From positions 19,955-30,168 of the forward strand of contig DDPU01000083.1 of NCBI GenBank assembly GCA_002342345.1: a stretch of 10,214 bases of DNA, written 5' to 3'. The DNA comes from Verrucomicrobia bacterium UBA2460. Its GTDB lineage: Bacteria > Verrucomicrobiota > Verrucomicrobiia > Methylacidiphilales > Verrucolacustridaceae. This document shows, in pieces, positions 1 to 6,870 of the stretch. The notes beneath the pieces were generated by a model. That model was not told the origin of the DNA, made no database searches, and worked only from the letters and a program-made list of their open reading frames with translations. Each line of letters starts with the position of its first letter. Positions within the stretch are counted from its first letter, which is position 1. The translations under genes and the position numbers were made by a program.

Positions 1-638
1 CGGTCGGTGAGGGTGCGGAGGGCGGAGGCGTCCAGCTTGGTGTCCGACACATGGGGGTCGTTCGGGAAAAGTTCCGCCTTGAGGCCCTCGATGACGGTCT
101 CGAACGGCTCATGGTCTTCGCCGGGACGTTTCTGGACGCCCATGACGACGTCGCCGTACATCTGGAGGAATCGGCGGTAGCAGTCGTAGGCGAAGCGCTC
201 GTTTTTGCTGCGCTCGGCAAGGCCGCGGACGGTGCGGTCGTTGAGGCCGAGGTTGAGGATGGTGTCCATCATCCCGGGCATGGAGTCGCGAGCCCCGGAG
301 CGGACGGCCACGAGGAGGGGATTGGAGACGTCCCCGAATTTGCGTCCCATGGCGTGCTCGAGCTTGGTGATGGCTTCGTCAATTTGGCGGTCCAGGGAGG
401 AGGGGTAGGTGCGGTTGTGGTCGTAGTAATAGGTGCAGACTTCCGTGGTGATGGTGAAGCCGGCCGGCACGGGCAGGCGGATCTTGGTCATTTCGGCGAG
501 GTTGGCCCCCTTGCCCCCGAGGAGGGACTTCATCTTCCCGTTGCCGTCGGCCTTGCCGTTGCCGAAGAAGTAGACGTATTTGATTCCCTTGGAGGAACCG
601 GATTTCTTGGATTTGGGGGATTTGGTTTTTGTGGGCAT
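1..638 (-). CDS. ppdK: Pyruvate, phosphate dikinase, N-terminal part (runs off left edge)
   Basis: This enzyme interconverts ATP, pyruvate and phosphate with PEP, AMP and pyrophosphate in the cytoplasm. About 212 residues are visible, all from the N-terminal nucleotide-binding domain. The family motifs are clear: [12 protein letters not shown] (residues 21-32), the glycine-rich [10 protein letters not shown] (41-50), [13 protein letters not shown] (56-68) and [20 protein letters not shown] (112-131), which carries the ATP-binding arginine. The ATG at 638 is the only plausible start. It places a Lys/Ser-rich stretch of 17 residues ahead of the usual family start, which is odd and probably disordered. 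No Shine-Dalgarno is seen; the 11 bases before ATG are all A or T. The gene lies 53 nt downstream of rph on the same strand. The phosphohistidine and PEP-binding domains lie outside the window, so integrity cannot be judged. Identification is by motif recognition and is very secure. Confidence 0.97.
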   Translation of the reverse strand, partial: MPTKTKSPKSKKSGSSKGIKYVYFFGNGKADGNGKMKSLLGGKGANLAEMTKIRLPVPAGFTITTEVCTYYYDHNRTYPSSLDRQIDEAITKLEHAMGRKFGDVSNPLLVAVRSGARDSMPGMMDTILNLGLNDRTVRGLAERSKNERFAYDCYRRFLQMYGDVVMGVQKRPGEDHEPFETVIEGLKAELFPNDPHVSDTKLDASALRTLTD

Positions 639-649
639 ATAAAAAATAA
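639..649 (-). promoter_or_regulatory. A/T-only leader directly before ppdK start
   Basis: The 11 bases before the ppdK ATG are all A or T, in otherwise GC-rich DNA, and contain no Shine-Dalgarno. Such a tract can keep the start unpaired or help S1-type ribosome binding. I found no convincing -35/-10 pair upstream, so a promoter here is not claimed. The functional reading is inference. Confidence 0.3.
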
Positions 650-691
650 GCGTTTCGGAATGCCAGCGAAGGGCTTCTTTGGCAAGCCTGT

Positions 692-1456
692 TCAGGTTGG
701 CTTGGTGGGAAGCGGCGCCGCGGCGGGCCGGCTTTTCCAGGCGGATTCTTGGAACGACAAGACTTTATGAATCCCCGTTTCCGCCAGCCGGAGGAGTTGG
801 TCAAATTCCTGGCGGGTAAAATCGTGTTCCTCGCCGCCGGCCTGGATCTCGACGAGACGGCCGCTGCCGGTCATGACGACATTCATGTCCACCTCGGCAT
901 CGCGGTCCTCGGGATAATCCAAGTCGAGCATGGCCGTTCCCTGAAGCAGGCCGACGCTGATGGCGGCCACAGGGCTGCGCAGGGGGTCTCCGGTGAGGCG
1001 GCCGGCAACCTGGAGACGCTCGATGGCACGGCGCAGGGCGAGGCAGGCACCGGTGATGGCGGTGGTGCGGGTTCCGCCGTCGGCGGCAAGAACATCGCAA
1101 TCGACCCAAAGGCTGCGCGGCCCCAGGGCTCCGAGGTCCATGACGGCGCGGAGGCTGCGTCCGAGGAGCCGCTGAATTTCCGTGGAGCGGCCGTCGACTT
1201 TCCCACGGGTGGAGTCGCGCGGCTTCCGGTCGTGGGTGGAGGCGGGCAACATGGAGTATTCGGCGGTCAGCCAACCCCCGGGGACGTTTTTTTCCTTCAT
1301 CCAGCGGGGAACCGTTTCCTCCGCGGTGACGGTGCAGATGACCTCGGTTTTGCCGCAACGCAGGAGGACCGAGCCGGCGGCGTTGGCGGCAATGTCCCAT
1401 TGGCAGGACAAGGGGCGAAGATCTTCCGGGGAACGGCCGTCGGCGCGGGAGCTCAT
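692..1456 (-). CDS. rph: Ribonuclease PH
   Basis: This is a phosphate-dependent 3'-to-5' exoribonuclease that trims tRNA 3' ends and takes part in rRNA turnover, normally as a ring-shaped hexamer in the cytoplasm. The protein has 254 residues; the family is usually about 240. Motifs in order are [12 protein letters not shown] (residues 4-15), [10 protein letters not shown] (62-71), [13 protein letters not shown] (93-105), the phosphate-binding [12 protein letters not shown] (125-136, with R130), and [15 protein letters not shown] (183-197), whose D184 and D190 match the metal-site aspartates of the family. The extra length is a Pro/Ala-rich tail after about residue 232. The ATG overlaps the folD stop in an ATGA arrangement, and a GAGGA site lies 9 nt upstream inside folD, so translation is probably coupled to folD. 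It appears complete and active. Confidence 0.97.
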   Translation of the reverse strand: MSSRADGRSPEDLRPLSCQWDIAANAAGSVLLRCGKTEVICTVTAEETVPRWMKEKNVPGGWLTAEYSMLPASTHDRKPRDSTRGKVDGRSTEIQRLLGRSLRAVMDLGALGPRSLWVDCDVLAADGGTRTTAITGACLALRRAIERLQVAGRLTGDPLRSPVAAISVGLLQGTAMLDLDYPEDRDAEVDMNVVMTGSGRLVEIQAGGEEHDFTRQEFDQLLRLAETGIHKVLSFQESAWKSRPAAAPLPTKPT

Positions 1457-2337
1457 CGGGAGAGATCCTCGGCGGCACGGACGGTGTTGGAAAGCAGTAG
1501 GGCAATGGTCATGGGTCCAACTCCGCCCGGGTTGGGGGTGATCGCGCCGGCCACGGTTTTCACGGACTCGAAATCAACGTCCCCCACGAGACGGTATCCC
1601 CGCGGGTTGGCCTGGTCCGGGATGCGGTTGACGCCGACATCCACCACGATGGCTCCGGGTTTGACGTGTTCCTTTTTCAAAAACAAGGGACGGCCAAGGG
1701 CGCCGATCAGGATGTCGGCCTGGCGGGTGAGGGAGGGGAGGTCGGCGGTGCGGGAATGCGCAAGGGTGACGGTGCAGTCCGTCCCGGGGGCCTTGCGGGC
1801 AAGCAGCAGGGCGAGGGGCCGGCCGACAATCTGGCCGCGGCCGACCACGACGGCGTGTTTGCCGGATGTGGGAATTTCGCCGAGGCGGAGGATTTCGAGG
1901 ATGCCGGCGGGCGTGCAGGGGAGAAATCCGGTGGGATCCCCGAGGAGGAGTTTGCCGAAGTTGACGGGGTGGAAGCCGTCCACGTCCTTGGCTGGGGAGA
2001 CGCGCGCATAGACAAGATCGTTGGGCAGGGAGGCGGGCAGGGGTGACTGGATGAGGATCCCGTGGACCTTGGGATCGGCGTTGAGGGTATCGATTTCCCC
2101 GAGCAGGGCGGGGAGGAGCGTGGACTCCGGAAGAACCAGCGTGCGGCTGTTGATGCCGGCTTCCTGCGCACGCTTTTCCTTTCGGGAAACGTAGGCACGC
2201 GAGGCGGGATCCTCCCCCACACGGATGAAAACGAGGCCGGGGGTGATGCCGCGGGATTTTAGTTTATCCACCCGGACCGAGGTTTCCCGGTGGAGGCGGG
2301 AGGCAAAGGATTCGCCGTCAAGGATGCGCGCGGACAT
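1453..2337 (-). CDS. folD: Bifunctional methylenetetrahydrofolate dehydrogenase / methenyltetrahydrofolate cyclohydrolase
   Basis: FolD oxidises 5,10-methylene-THF to methenyl-THF with NADP+ and hydrolyses that to 10-formyl-THF, supplying C1 units for purines and formyl-Met. The chosen ATG gives 294 residues, within the normal range, and starts at MSARILDG, the usual beginning of the family. Visible motifs are YVSRKEK with Tyr49 and catalytic Lys53, ILIQSPLP (94-101, with Gln97), KDVDGFHPVNFGKL (117-130), the nucleotide-binding VVVGRGQIVGRP (163-174), AHSRT (193-197), VVDVGVNRI (231-239) and ITPNPGGVGPMT (266-277). The last motif is usually ITPVPGGVGPMT, so Asn269 is a small departure. An in-frame extension to 2472 exists but would overlap the preceding gene and lacks family similarity. 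The gene sits 47 nt after the beta-CASP gene and overlaps rph by 4 nt. No Shine-Dalgarno is visible. Confidence 0.95.
   Translation of the reverse strand: MSARILDGESFASRLHRETSVRVDKLKSRGITPGLVFIRVGEDPASRAYVSRKEKRAQEAGINSRTLVLPESTLLPALLGEIDTLNADPKVHGILIQSPLPASLPNDLVYARVSPAKDVDGFHPVNFGKLLLGDPTGFLPCTPAGILEILRLGEIPTSGKHAVVVGRGQIVGRPLALLLARKAPGTDCTVTLAHSRTADLPSLTRQADILIGALGRPLFLKKEHVKPGAIVVDVGVNRIPDQANPRGYRLVGDVDFESVKTVAGAITPNPGGVGPMTIALLLSNTVRAAEDLSR
1466..1470 (-). promoter_or_regulatory. Ribosome binding site for rph, inside folD
   Basis: GAGGA on the minus strand lies 9 nt before the rph ATG and within the last codons of folD. With the ATGA overlap it fixes the rph start and suggests translational coupling. 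Confidence 0.6.
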
Positions 2338-2351
2338 GGGTATCGAAGATG

Positions 2352-2370
2352 CCTTGGAACCGGCCCAAGG
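2352..2370 (-). promoter_or_regulatory. Inverted repeat in the beta-CASP/folD spacer
   Basis: A perfect 6-bp stem (CCTTGG/CCAAGG) with a 7-nt loop lies 14 nt before the folD ATG. A second small palindrome, AGCAC-N-GTGCT, abuts the stop codon of the upstream gene (2374-2384). There is no T-run after either, so a terminator is unlikely. They may be RNA-processing or translation-control elements, or chance pairing in GC-rich DNA. Confidence 0.25.
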
Positions 2371-2384
2371 GGAAGCACCGTGCT

Positions 2385-3746
2385 TCAGGGGAAAAGCGGG
2401 ACGGGTTGGCCGGGGGGCGGCTGCTGGATAATCATTTCCGGTCGTCGCAGGGCAAGTGTTTGCCGGAACCACTCCTGGGCCTCGGGGTCTCCATGGACGA
2501 GAAACAATTTTTTTGGCCGGGCCTGGGTGCAGATCCAGTCCGCCAGATCCTCGCGGGTGGCGTGGGCGGTGAGATCAAAGTGGCGGATTTCACACCGTAT
2601 GGGCAGCGGGCCGTGCGGATCCCCCCAGTCAACCGCTCCTCCCCGGCCGGCGGTCCGAAGAATCCCGGCAGGGGAACTGGGTTCGGTAAACCCGACAAAA
2701 AAGATCGAGTCGTTCTCCCTCGGAAAAAAGAGACGGGCCAGGGTGTGGCTGGTGGTGTGGGGAGTCATCATTCCGGAGCTGACGAGGTAGATCTGGCCCG
2801 CCTTTGGGCGCAGGGTGGTGAGACGGCGGGGGTCGAAGGTTTCCGGGCGAACTTCCGGGAGGATCTTGAAGGAGGCATGCTGGCGCGGAGCCAGGGATCG
2901 CTGCCGGTCATACACCTCGGTGAGAACGCGGCCGAGGCCCCCGATGTAGATGGTGGTGGGGGGCAGGCGTCCGTCCATCCGTGCGTGGTGGAGGAGCGTC
3001 AGCATCTCCTGGGTTTTTCCCAGGGCAAAAACGGGCATGAGAACGGAGCCTCCCCGGGCGAAGGTTTGACGGATGGCCTCGAGAAGGTCGTTTTCCAGCG
3101 AGTCTCGGCTCTGGGCGGTGGGGGTGGGTTGGGCGCCGCGGGTGGTTTCCATGATGACCGTGTCCCACGGGCCTTCGGGCGGACGGCACGGGATCATCAG
3201 GGTCTGGCGTGCCAGGTTGAGATCGCCGGTGTAGAGGGCGCGCTTTTCTCCCACGCGGATTTCCGTGAGGGCGGAGCCGAGGACATGGCCGGCGTCGTGA
3301 AGGAGGAACCGAAAGTCCGACCCGGCGACGGTCAAAGGGCGCTGAAGCGGCACGGTCTCCCAGATGAGCACGCAGTCATCGACTCCGCGGTGGGTGTAGA
3401 GGGGATATTCCTGCTGGAGGGTTTCCCGACGCTGTCGGGTCATGACGTTAACGGAGTTGTGCAGCAGGGGTTCGCTCAGTGCGGCGGTGGCGGAAGTCAT
3501 CCAGACTTTGGTGTGGGGGCAGGCCCGCGTGACCAGGGGAAGGGCGCCGGCATGGTCATGGTGGGCGTGGGAGAGGATGACGGCATCCAGATCCTTGGGT
3601 AGGGAGTCCAGCAAGGGGGTGGCCGCCCAACCTTCCATGCGAGGGTGCATGCCGGCATCGAGAAGAACCGAGGCGGAACCGGAGCGGAGCAGGTAGGAGT
3701 TGGCCCCGATTTCCGGGGCACGGGTGAGGTTGGTGAGGGTGGTCAT
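2385..3746 (-). CDS. MBL-fold metallohydrolase with beta-CASP domain (CPSF73/Ysh1-like ribonuclease candidate)
   Basis: The 453-residue protein has the layout of beta-CASP nucleases, zinc enzymes that cut RNA (or, in some members, DNA). The metallo-beta-lactamase part shows Asp30 (motif 1), the HxHxDH motif at His60-His65 (HAHHDH), His154 in GHVLGSA (motif 3) and Asp175 in TGDLN (motif 4). The beta-CASP part shows an acidic residue in IMETTRG (Glu200, motif A), TAHA with His395 (motif B) and FLVHGD with His418 (motif C). All metal ligands appear present, so it should be active. The length matches bacterial and archaeal Ysh1-like proteins. It is shorter than RNase J and lacks a recognisable C-terminal RNase J domain. 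The ATG lies 31 nt after the foldase gene, and a strong hairpin occupies most of that spacer. Family assignment is firm; the substrate (RNA) is inferred. Confidence 0.87.
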   Translation of the reverse strand: MTTLTNLTRAPEIGANSYLLRSGSASVLLDAGMHPRMEGWAATPLLDSLPKDLDAVILSHAHHDHAGALPLVTRACPHTKVWMTSATAALSEPLLHNSVNVMTRQRRETLQQEYPLYTHRGVDDCVLIWETVPLQRPLTVAGSDFRFLLHDAGHVLGSALTEIRVGEKRALYTGDLNLARQTLMIPCRPPEGPWDTVIMETTRGAQPTPTAQSRDSLENDLLEAIRQTFARGGSVLMPVFALGKTQEMLTLLHHARMDGRLPPTTIYIGGLGRVLTEVYDRQRSLAPRQHASFKILPEVRPETFDPRRLTTLRPKAGQIYLVSSGMMTPHTTSHTLARLFFPRENDSIFFVGFTEPSSPAGILRTAGRGGAVDWGDPHGPLPIRCEIRHFDLTAHATREDLADWICTQARPKKLFLVHGDPEAQEWFRQTLALRRPEMIIQQPPPGQPVPLFP

Positions 3747-3750
3747 GAAC

Positions 3751-3774
3751 GGCGGAGCGGAGACCGCAACCGCC
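3751..3774 (-). promoter_or_regulatory. Strong hairpin directly upstream of the beta-CASP gene start
   Basis: The 31-nt spacer is almost wholly a nested hairpin. An outer 5-bp stem GGCGG/CCGCC and an inner 4-bp stem GCGG/CCGC are separated by a TT/T bulge and closed by a TCT loop. All nine pairs are G-C. It ends 4 nt before the ATG and so would cover the ribosome landing site. No T-run follows, so it is not a standard terminator. A role in translation control or mRNA processing is inferred. Confidence 0.4.
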
Positions 3775-3777
3775 GAT

Positions 3778-5271
3778 TTAGAACGGGCCCCGGAGGAGCT
3801 GGACGACTTCCTGGGGGAGTTCGTTGCCGGGCTGGGAGGCCACCGCTGCCAGCCAATCCCGTGCCAACTGGCTGCGGCGCTGGTTCAGCAACTGGGTCTC
3901 GATCTTGGGAAGCTGGGCGGTGGCAACTTCCGCCGGGACCGGCAGGCGCCGGGCGAGGTAAACAGCCAGGCCACCGTTTTGGGTCCGCACGAACGGGCTG
4001 ACCTGGTTCGTTTCCATCTGGGTGACGACCTGGCGAATCCGGTCGGCATCCGGAAAAGGGAGTGGTTTGGCATCCGCGGGGGCAAAGGAGGGCACCTGGA
4101 CGGTGGTGAGGCCCGCGGCCTTCACCAGATCCTCCCATTTTTTTCCCTGAGCGAGCTGGTTGTTGGCGGCCTGGAGAAAGGCGCGGGATGCCTGATCGGC
4201 CATCTGCAGGCGGGCTTGTTCCTGCCAGCGGGCCTTCACCTCGGTCATGGCTTCGCCAAGCGGGCGGAGACGGCCGGGCTGGAGGTCCCTAAGATGAAGT
4301 ACCAAATAGCCGTTTTTGGAGGGGAGGAAATCGCTGACCGGATCGTTGGGGGTCAGTCGCAGGGCGGCCGCAGTGAGCTGGGGATCGTTTTCGCCGGGGA
4401 AGGGGGTATCCCCGGCGGTGAAAGGACCCGCCGTTTTCAGGCTGAGTTTGGCCTCCTTGGCCTTGGCGGAAAAATCGGGGCGTGCCTGGCCTTCCGCCAG
4501 GTTGAAGAACTGCGAGGTGAAGGCAAAGGCGGCCTCGCCGGCTTTTTTGCGTGATTCCTCATCGCTCCCGGCGGCCGGAAATTCGACGAATTCCACGGTG
4601 CAGCGTGCGGGGATTGCGAAGGCCTGCTCGTTGGCCTTGTGGAAGGACTCGAGTTCCTGCGCGGAGGGCTCCGGAGGGGTGAAGGCGGCGGCATCCCACC
4701 GGATCACCTGGGCTTCCACCGGGGCGAAAAGTCTCTCCAGGCGTGTCCTGGCCTCTTCCGGAAACACCGCGGCGGTGGAACTGAGCGCCCCCAGAAGCTG
4801 GCGAGAGCGCACCTCGCCGAAAATCGCCTGATTGAGCCGGTCCCCGGTGAATCCTTGGGGCGAGAGAAAATTGGCGGAAAAACGCTGGAACAGCTCGGGG
4901 TCGTAGGTTCCATCCTTCAGGAAGAGCGGGTTTTTGCGGACCGATTCGAGGAGCTGCCCAGGCTGAGGCTCGATGCCCGCGCTCTCGGCCGCCTGGTCCT
5001 GAAGGAGGCGGATCCAGGTCTGGACGGCGAGAAAACGGTCATTGTCGGAGGGGATGCGTCCGGTTTCCAGGGTGACCTGCAAAAGGGTCTGGCGCTGCGC
5101 GGCAACCAGGTCGTTGAAGGAAAGTGTCCTTCCCCCGATTTTCCCCATTTTTCCCGCGGCCGGGTCGACCCCGTGCGGCGTCCAGTTGCCAAAGAAAATA
5201 AAGGAGATGGCAATCACGGCCAAAAGGATGAGGAGGAGCCCTTTCAGCTTGTCGTGGAGATAAGTGATCAT
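3778..5271 (-). CDS. Membrane-anchored SurA/PpiD-like periplasmic foldase
   Basis: The 497-residue protein begins with a short basic segment and one membrane span (about residues 10-28, LLLILLAVIAISFIFF). It is followed by the N-terminal helical chaperone region typical of SurA/PpiD (KIGGRTLSFNDLVAAQRQ, about 44-61) and then a parvulin-like region (about 218-330) ending in GYLVLHLRDLQPGRLRPL. A helical segment follows, then a second weaker parvulin-like stretch (about 393-445, ending GGLAVYLARRLPVP). PpiD-type proteins help outer-membrane and secreted proteins fold at the exit of the Sec machinery. The sequence is diverged and I cannot confirm catalytic prolyl-isomerase residues, so it may act mainly as a chaperone. 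The ATG at 5271 is chosen because it puts the anchor at the N-terminus; the longer frame to 5499 would run into the divergent gene. E. coli PpiD is longer (623 residues). Confidence 0.75.
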   Translation of the reverse strand: MITYLHDKLKGLLLILLAVIAISFIFFGNWTPHGVDPAAGKMGKIGGRTLSFNDLVAAQRQTLLQVTLETGRIPSDNDRFLAVQTWIRLLQDQAAESAGIEPQPGQLLESVRKNPLFLKDGTYDPELFQRFSANFLSPQGFTGDRLNQAIFGEVRSRQLLGALSSTAAVFPEEARTRLERLFAPVEAQVIRWDAAAFTPPEPSAQELESFHKANEQAFAIPARCTVEFVEFPAAGSDEESRKKAGEAAFAFTSQFFNLAEGQARPDFSAKAKEAKLSLKTAGPFTAGDTPFPGENDPQLTAAALRLTPNDPVSDFLPSKNGYLVLHLRDLQPGRLRPLGEAMTEVKARWQEQARLQMADQASRAFLQAANNQLAQGKKWEDLVKAAGLTTVQVPSFAPADAKPLPFPDADRIRQVVTQMETNQVSPFVRTQNGGLAVYLARRLPVPAEVATAQLPKIETQLLNQRRSQLARDWLAAVASQPGNELPQEVVQLLRGPF

Positions 5272-5322
5272 GGGGAGTTTTTGGCTTGTCGGGGGGGTGG
5301 TAGGAAAGACCAAAATCCGTCC
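5272..5322. promoter_or_regulatory. 51-bp divergent intergenic region
   Basis: This short spacer separates the starts of the minus-strand foldase operon and the plus-strand TPR/Exb cassette, so promoters for both must lie here or extend into the opposing genes. It contains a run of seven G (5291-5297). AGGAAAG (5302-5308) is a weak and distant Shine-Dalgarno candidate, 14 nt before the plus-strand ATG. I see no convincing -35/-10 pair on either strand. Confidence 0.4.
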
Positions 5323-6057
5323 ATGCTTCCCCGGCTGTTCTGCCTCCTGTTGCTGGCCGCCTCCGGTGGATTCGCCCAGGACCAACTGCGCCTGACCACG
5401 GGGGAGGTGATCACGGGGACGGCCGTGAAGTTTGACGAAGCCAACCAGGTGCTGGTCTTCAAGTTCGACAAGGGGACGCTGTCCTACCAAAGGAAACAAA
5501 TCGCCGAGGTTTCCCTGAAGGAACGGCCGGGGGTTGCCGAGGGCAGGAAAGCGCTGGAGGAGGGGAACATGGCGGAGGTGGTGGCCCGCTGGAAAGAGCC
5601 GGTGGGGCAGTTTCTCGGGGTGGACAATCCCTGGGTCCTGGAATGCGCCGGCGGGTTGGGGCAGGCTTATCTCGCCTTGGGACAGGTGGCGGAAGCGGAG
5701 ACGCTTTATGGGAAAATGAAAAAGGGCTACACCTCCGGGCCGGCTTCCTTGCGCGCCGAGATCGGGTTGGCGGTGGCCACCTCCGGGCGGGATACGGCCG
5801 GTCTTCTCGCCAAGCTGCAGGGGCTGGAAGGACAGTTAAAGGAGAGCCTTCGTCCGCTCCCGGCCGAGCGGGAGGCCTTGGCCGAGTTTTATTTTGCCCG
5901 CGGAGGGGCCTTGGAAAAAAGGGGGGAGCTCCAAAAAGCGCTGGACGATTATCTCCGGGTGAGCGTGCTGTATCCCGATCCCCCCTCCCTGGGACAGCGC
6001 TCCGCCCTGAAGGCGGAGGCTCTGCGGCAGGCCAACAAAGGCCTCGTCACGGAGTAA
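5323..6057 (+). CDS. Secreted protein with TPR-like helices, first gene of the Exb cassette
   Basis: The 244-residue protein starts with a clear Sec signal peptide (residues 1-18, hydrophobic LFCLLLLAASGG, cleavage likely after GFA) and has no lipobox Cys. Residues about 22-65 (LTTGEVITGTAVKFDE to IAEVSL) form a predicted small beta unit of the kind often seen before repeats in planctomycete and verrucomicrobial secreted proteins. The rest is helical with TPR-like pairs at about 107-136 (GLGQAYLALGQVAEAETLYG) and 188-218 (FYFARGGALEKRGELQKALD). It should be periplasmic and act as a protein-binding scaffold. It lies 21 nt before exbB on the same strand, so a shared role with the Exb motor is likely. 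The start at 5323 is chosen for the signal peptide; the open frame extends further upstream but lies opposite the foldase gene. I do not recognise a named family. Confidence 0.8.
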   Translation: MLPRLFCLLLLAASGGFAQDQLRLTTGEVITGTAVKFDEANQVLVFKFDKGTLSYQRKQIAEVSLKERPGVAEGRKALEEGNMAEVVARWKEPVGQFLGVDNPWVLECAGGLGQAYLALGQVAEAETLYGKMKKGYTSGPASLRAEIGLAVATSGRDTAGLLAKLQGLEGQLKESLRPLPAEREALAEFYFARGGALEKRGELQKALDDYLRVSVLYPDPPSLGQRSALKAEALRQANKGLVTE

Positions 6058-6078
6058 TCACTGATTTAATTTCCTCCC

Positions 6079-6852
6079 ATGATTAGCGTAAGACATCTTC
6101 TTTTTTTTCTTCCTTGGCTTCTGGTTTCCGTGGTCCAGGCCGCTGAGGCGGAGGCCCATCACGACAAATCCTTCTGGGGGCTCTTCCAGTTATCCGCCCC
6201 GGTCAGTTATATCCTACTGATCGCCTCCATCCTCATCATGGGATATGCGATTGAAGGGGTGATCAAAGTCCGGCTCGGCAGGTTGGCGCCGCCGGCCGTG
6301 TATGCCCAGCTCAAGGACGCCTTTGTCTCCGGAAACTATCCCCAAGCCGTGCAAATTTGCGCGGCCAATCCCTGCTATCTTTCCCGCATTGTCCAGGCCG
6401 GGCTGGAAAAGCTTGGCCGTGGAAGGGACGCGGCCGAAAAAGCCATGGGGGAGGTCATGGCCAAGGAGGTCAACGACCTGAAATCTAACGTCAATTACCT
6501 GTCCGTCATCGGGGTGGTTAGCCCGATGGTGGGGTTGACCGGCACGGTCATCGGCATGATGAAGGCTTTCGCCACGCTGGGTTCTTCCGGGGCCTCGGAT
6601 CCCAGCAAGCTCTCCGCAAACATCTCGGAGGTTCTTTTTGCCACCGCCTTCGGTCTCTTTGTGGCCATTCCGGGATTCGTTCTCTACTATGTTTTCCGCA
6701 ACCGGATCCAAACCGTGACCGTGGCCGTCGATCATCAGGTAGGTCATCTTTTCGACGATGTTCCCTTTGAACAGCTGACCGGCTACCGGGTACAGGATTA
6801 TCTTGCCGAGGGTGCCGGCATGGTGGGGGGCGCCCCGGCTGCGGCTGCCTAG
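6079..6852 (+). CDS. exbB: MotA/TolQ/ExbB family proton channel protein
   Basis: ExbB-type proteins form the pentameric inner-membrane proton channel that, with ExbD, powers TonB- or Tol-type work at the outer membrane. The 257-residue protein begins with a probable signal peptide (residues 1-22, ending VVQAAEA), which is absent in E. coli ExbB but common in other phyla. Membrane spans lie at about 43-60, 141-164 and 184-205. The second and third carry the family hallmarks SPMVGLTGTVIGMMKAF (148-164) and SEVLFATAFGLFVAIPG (183-199). The large cytoplasmic loop lies between spans 1 and 2. The C-terminal tail is Gly/Ala-rich. No Shine-Dalgarno precedes the ATG; the bases there (CCTCCC) are the complement of one. 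The TAG stop overlaps AGGAGG, which may serve exbD1. The assignment to ExbB rather than TolQ rests on context. Confidence 0.92.
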   Translation: MISVRHLLFFLPWLLVSVVQAAEAEAHHDKSFWGLFQLSAPVSYILLIASILIMGYAIEGVIKVRLGRLAPPAVYAQLKDAFVSGNYPQAVQICAANPCYLSRIVQAGLEKLGRGRDAAEKAMGEVMAKEVNDLKSNVNYLSVIGVVSPMVGLTGTVIGMMKAFATLGSSGASDPSKLSANISEVLFATAFGLFVAIPGFVLYYVFRNRIQTVTVAVDHQVGHLFDDVPFEQLTGYRVQDYLAEGAGMVGGAPAAAA

Positions 6853-6870
6853 GAGGGCGTTGGGGAGGCC

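Noticed and set aside
51..770. Long plus-strand open frame of 239 codons
   Set aside because: It lies opposite ppdK and the end of rph, has Gly/Val/Ala-rich low-complexity translation and matches no family; it is an antisense shadow of GC-rich coding DNA.
749..2011. Plus-strand open frame of 420 codons
   Set aside because: It is antisense to rph and folD, both of which carry intact catalytic motifs on the other strand.
2338..2472. In-frame N-terminal extension of folD
   Set aside because: It would overlap the end of the beta-CASP gene by 88 nt, lacks family similarity and makes the protein 45 residues too long.
2349..3602. Plus-strand open frame of 417 codons
   Set aside because: It is antisense to the beta-CASP gene, whose zinc ligands are all in the minus frame; the translation is Gly-rich and featureless.
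3700..4554. Plus-strand open frame of 284 codons
   Set aside because: It is antisense to the foldase gene and shows no recognisable domain.
5291..5297. Run of seven G in the divergent spacer as a phase-variation tract
   Set aside because: Seven bases is short and the region is G-rich; there is no coding frame to switch and no evidence for variation.
4639..5322. Upstream in-frame extension of the TPR gene
   Set aside because: It lies opposite the foldase gene, and a clean signal peptide begins at 5323.
5272..5499. In-frame N-terminal extension of the foldase gene
   Set aside because: It would run through the divergent TPR gene's signal peptide and displace the membrane anchor from the N-terminus.
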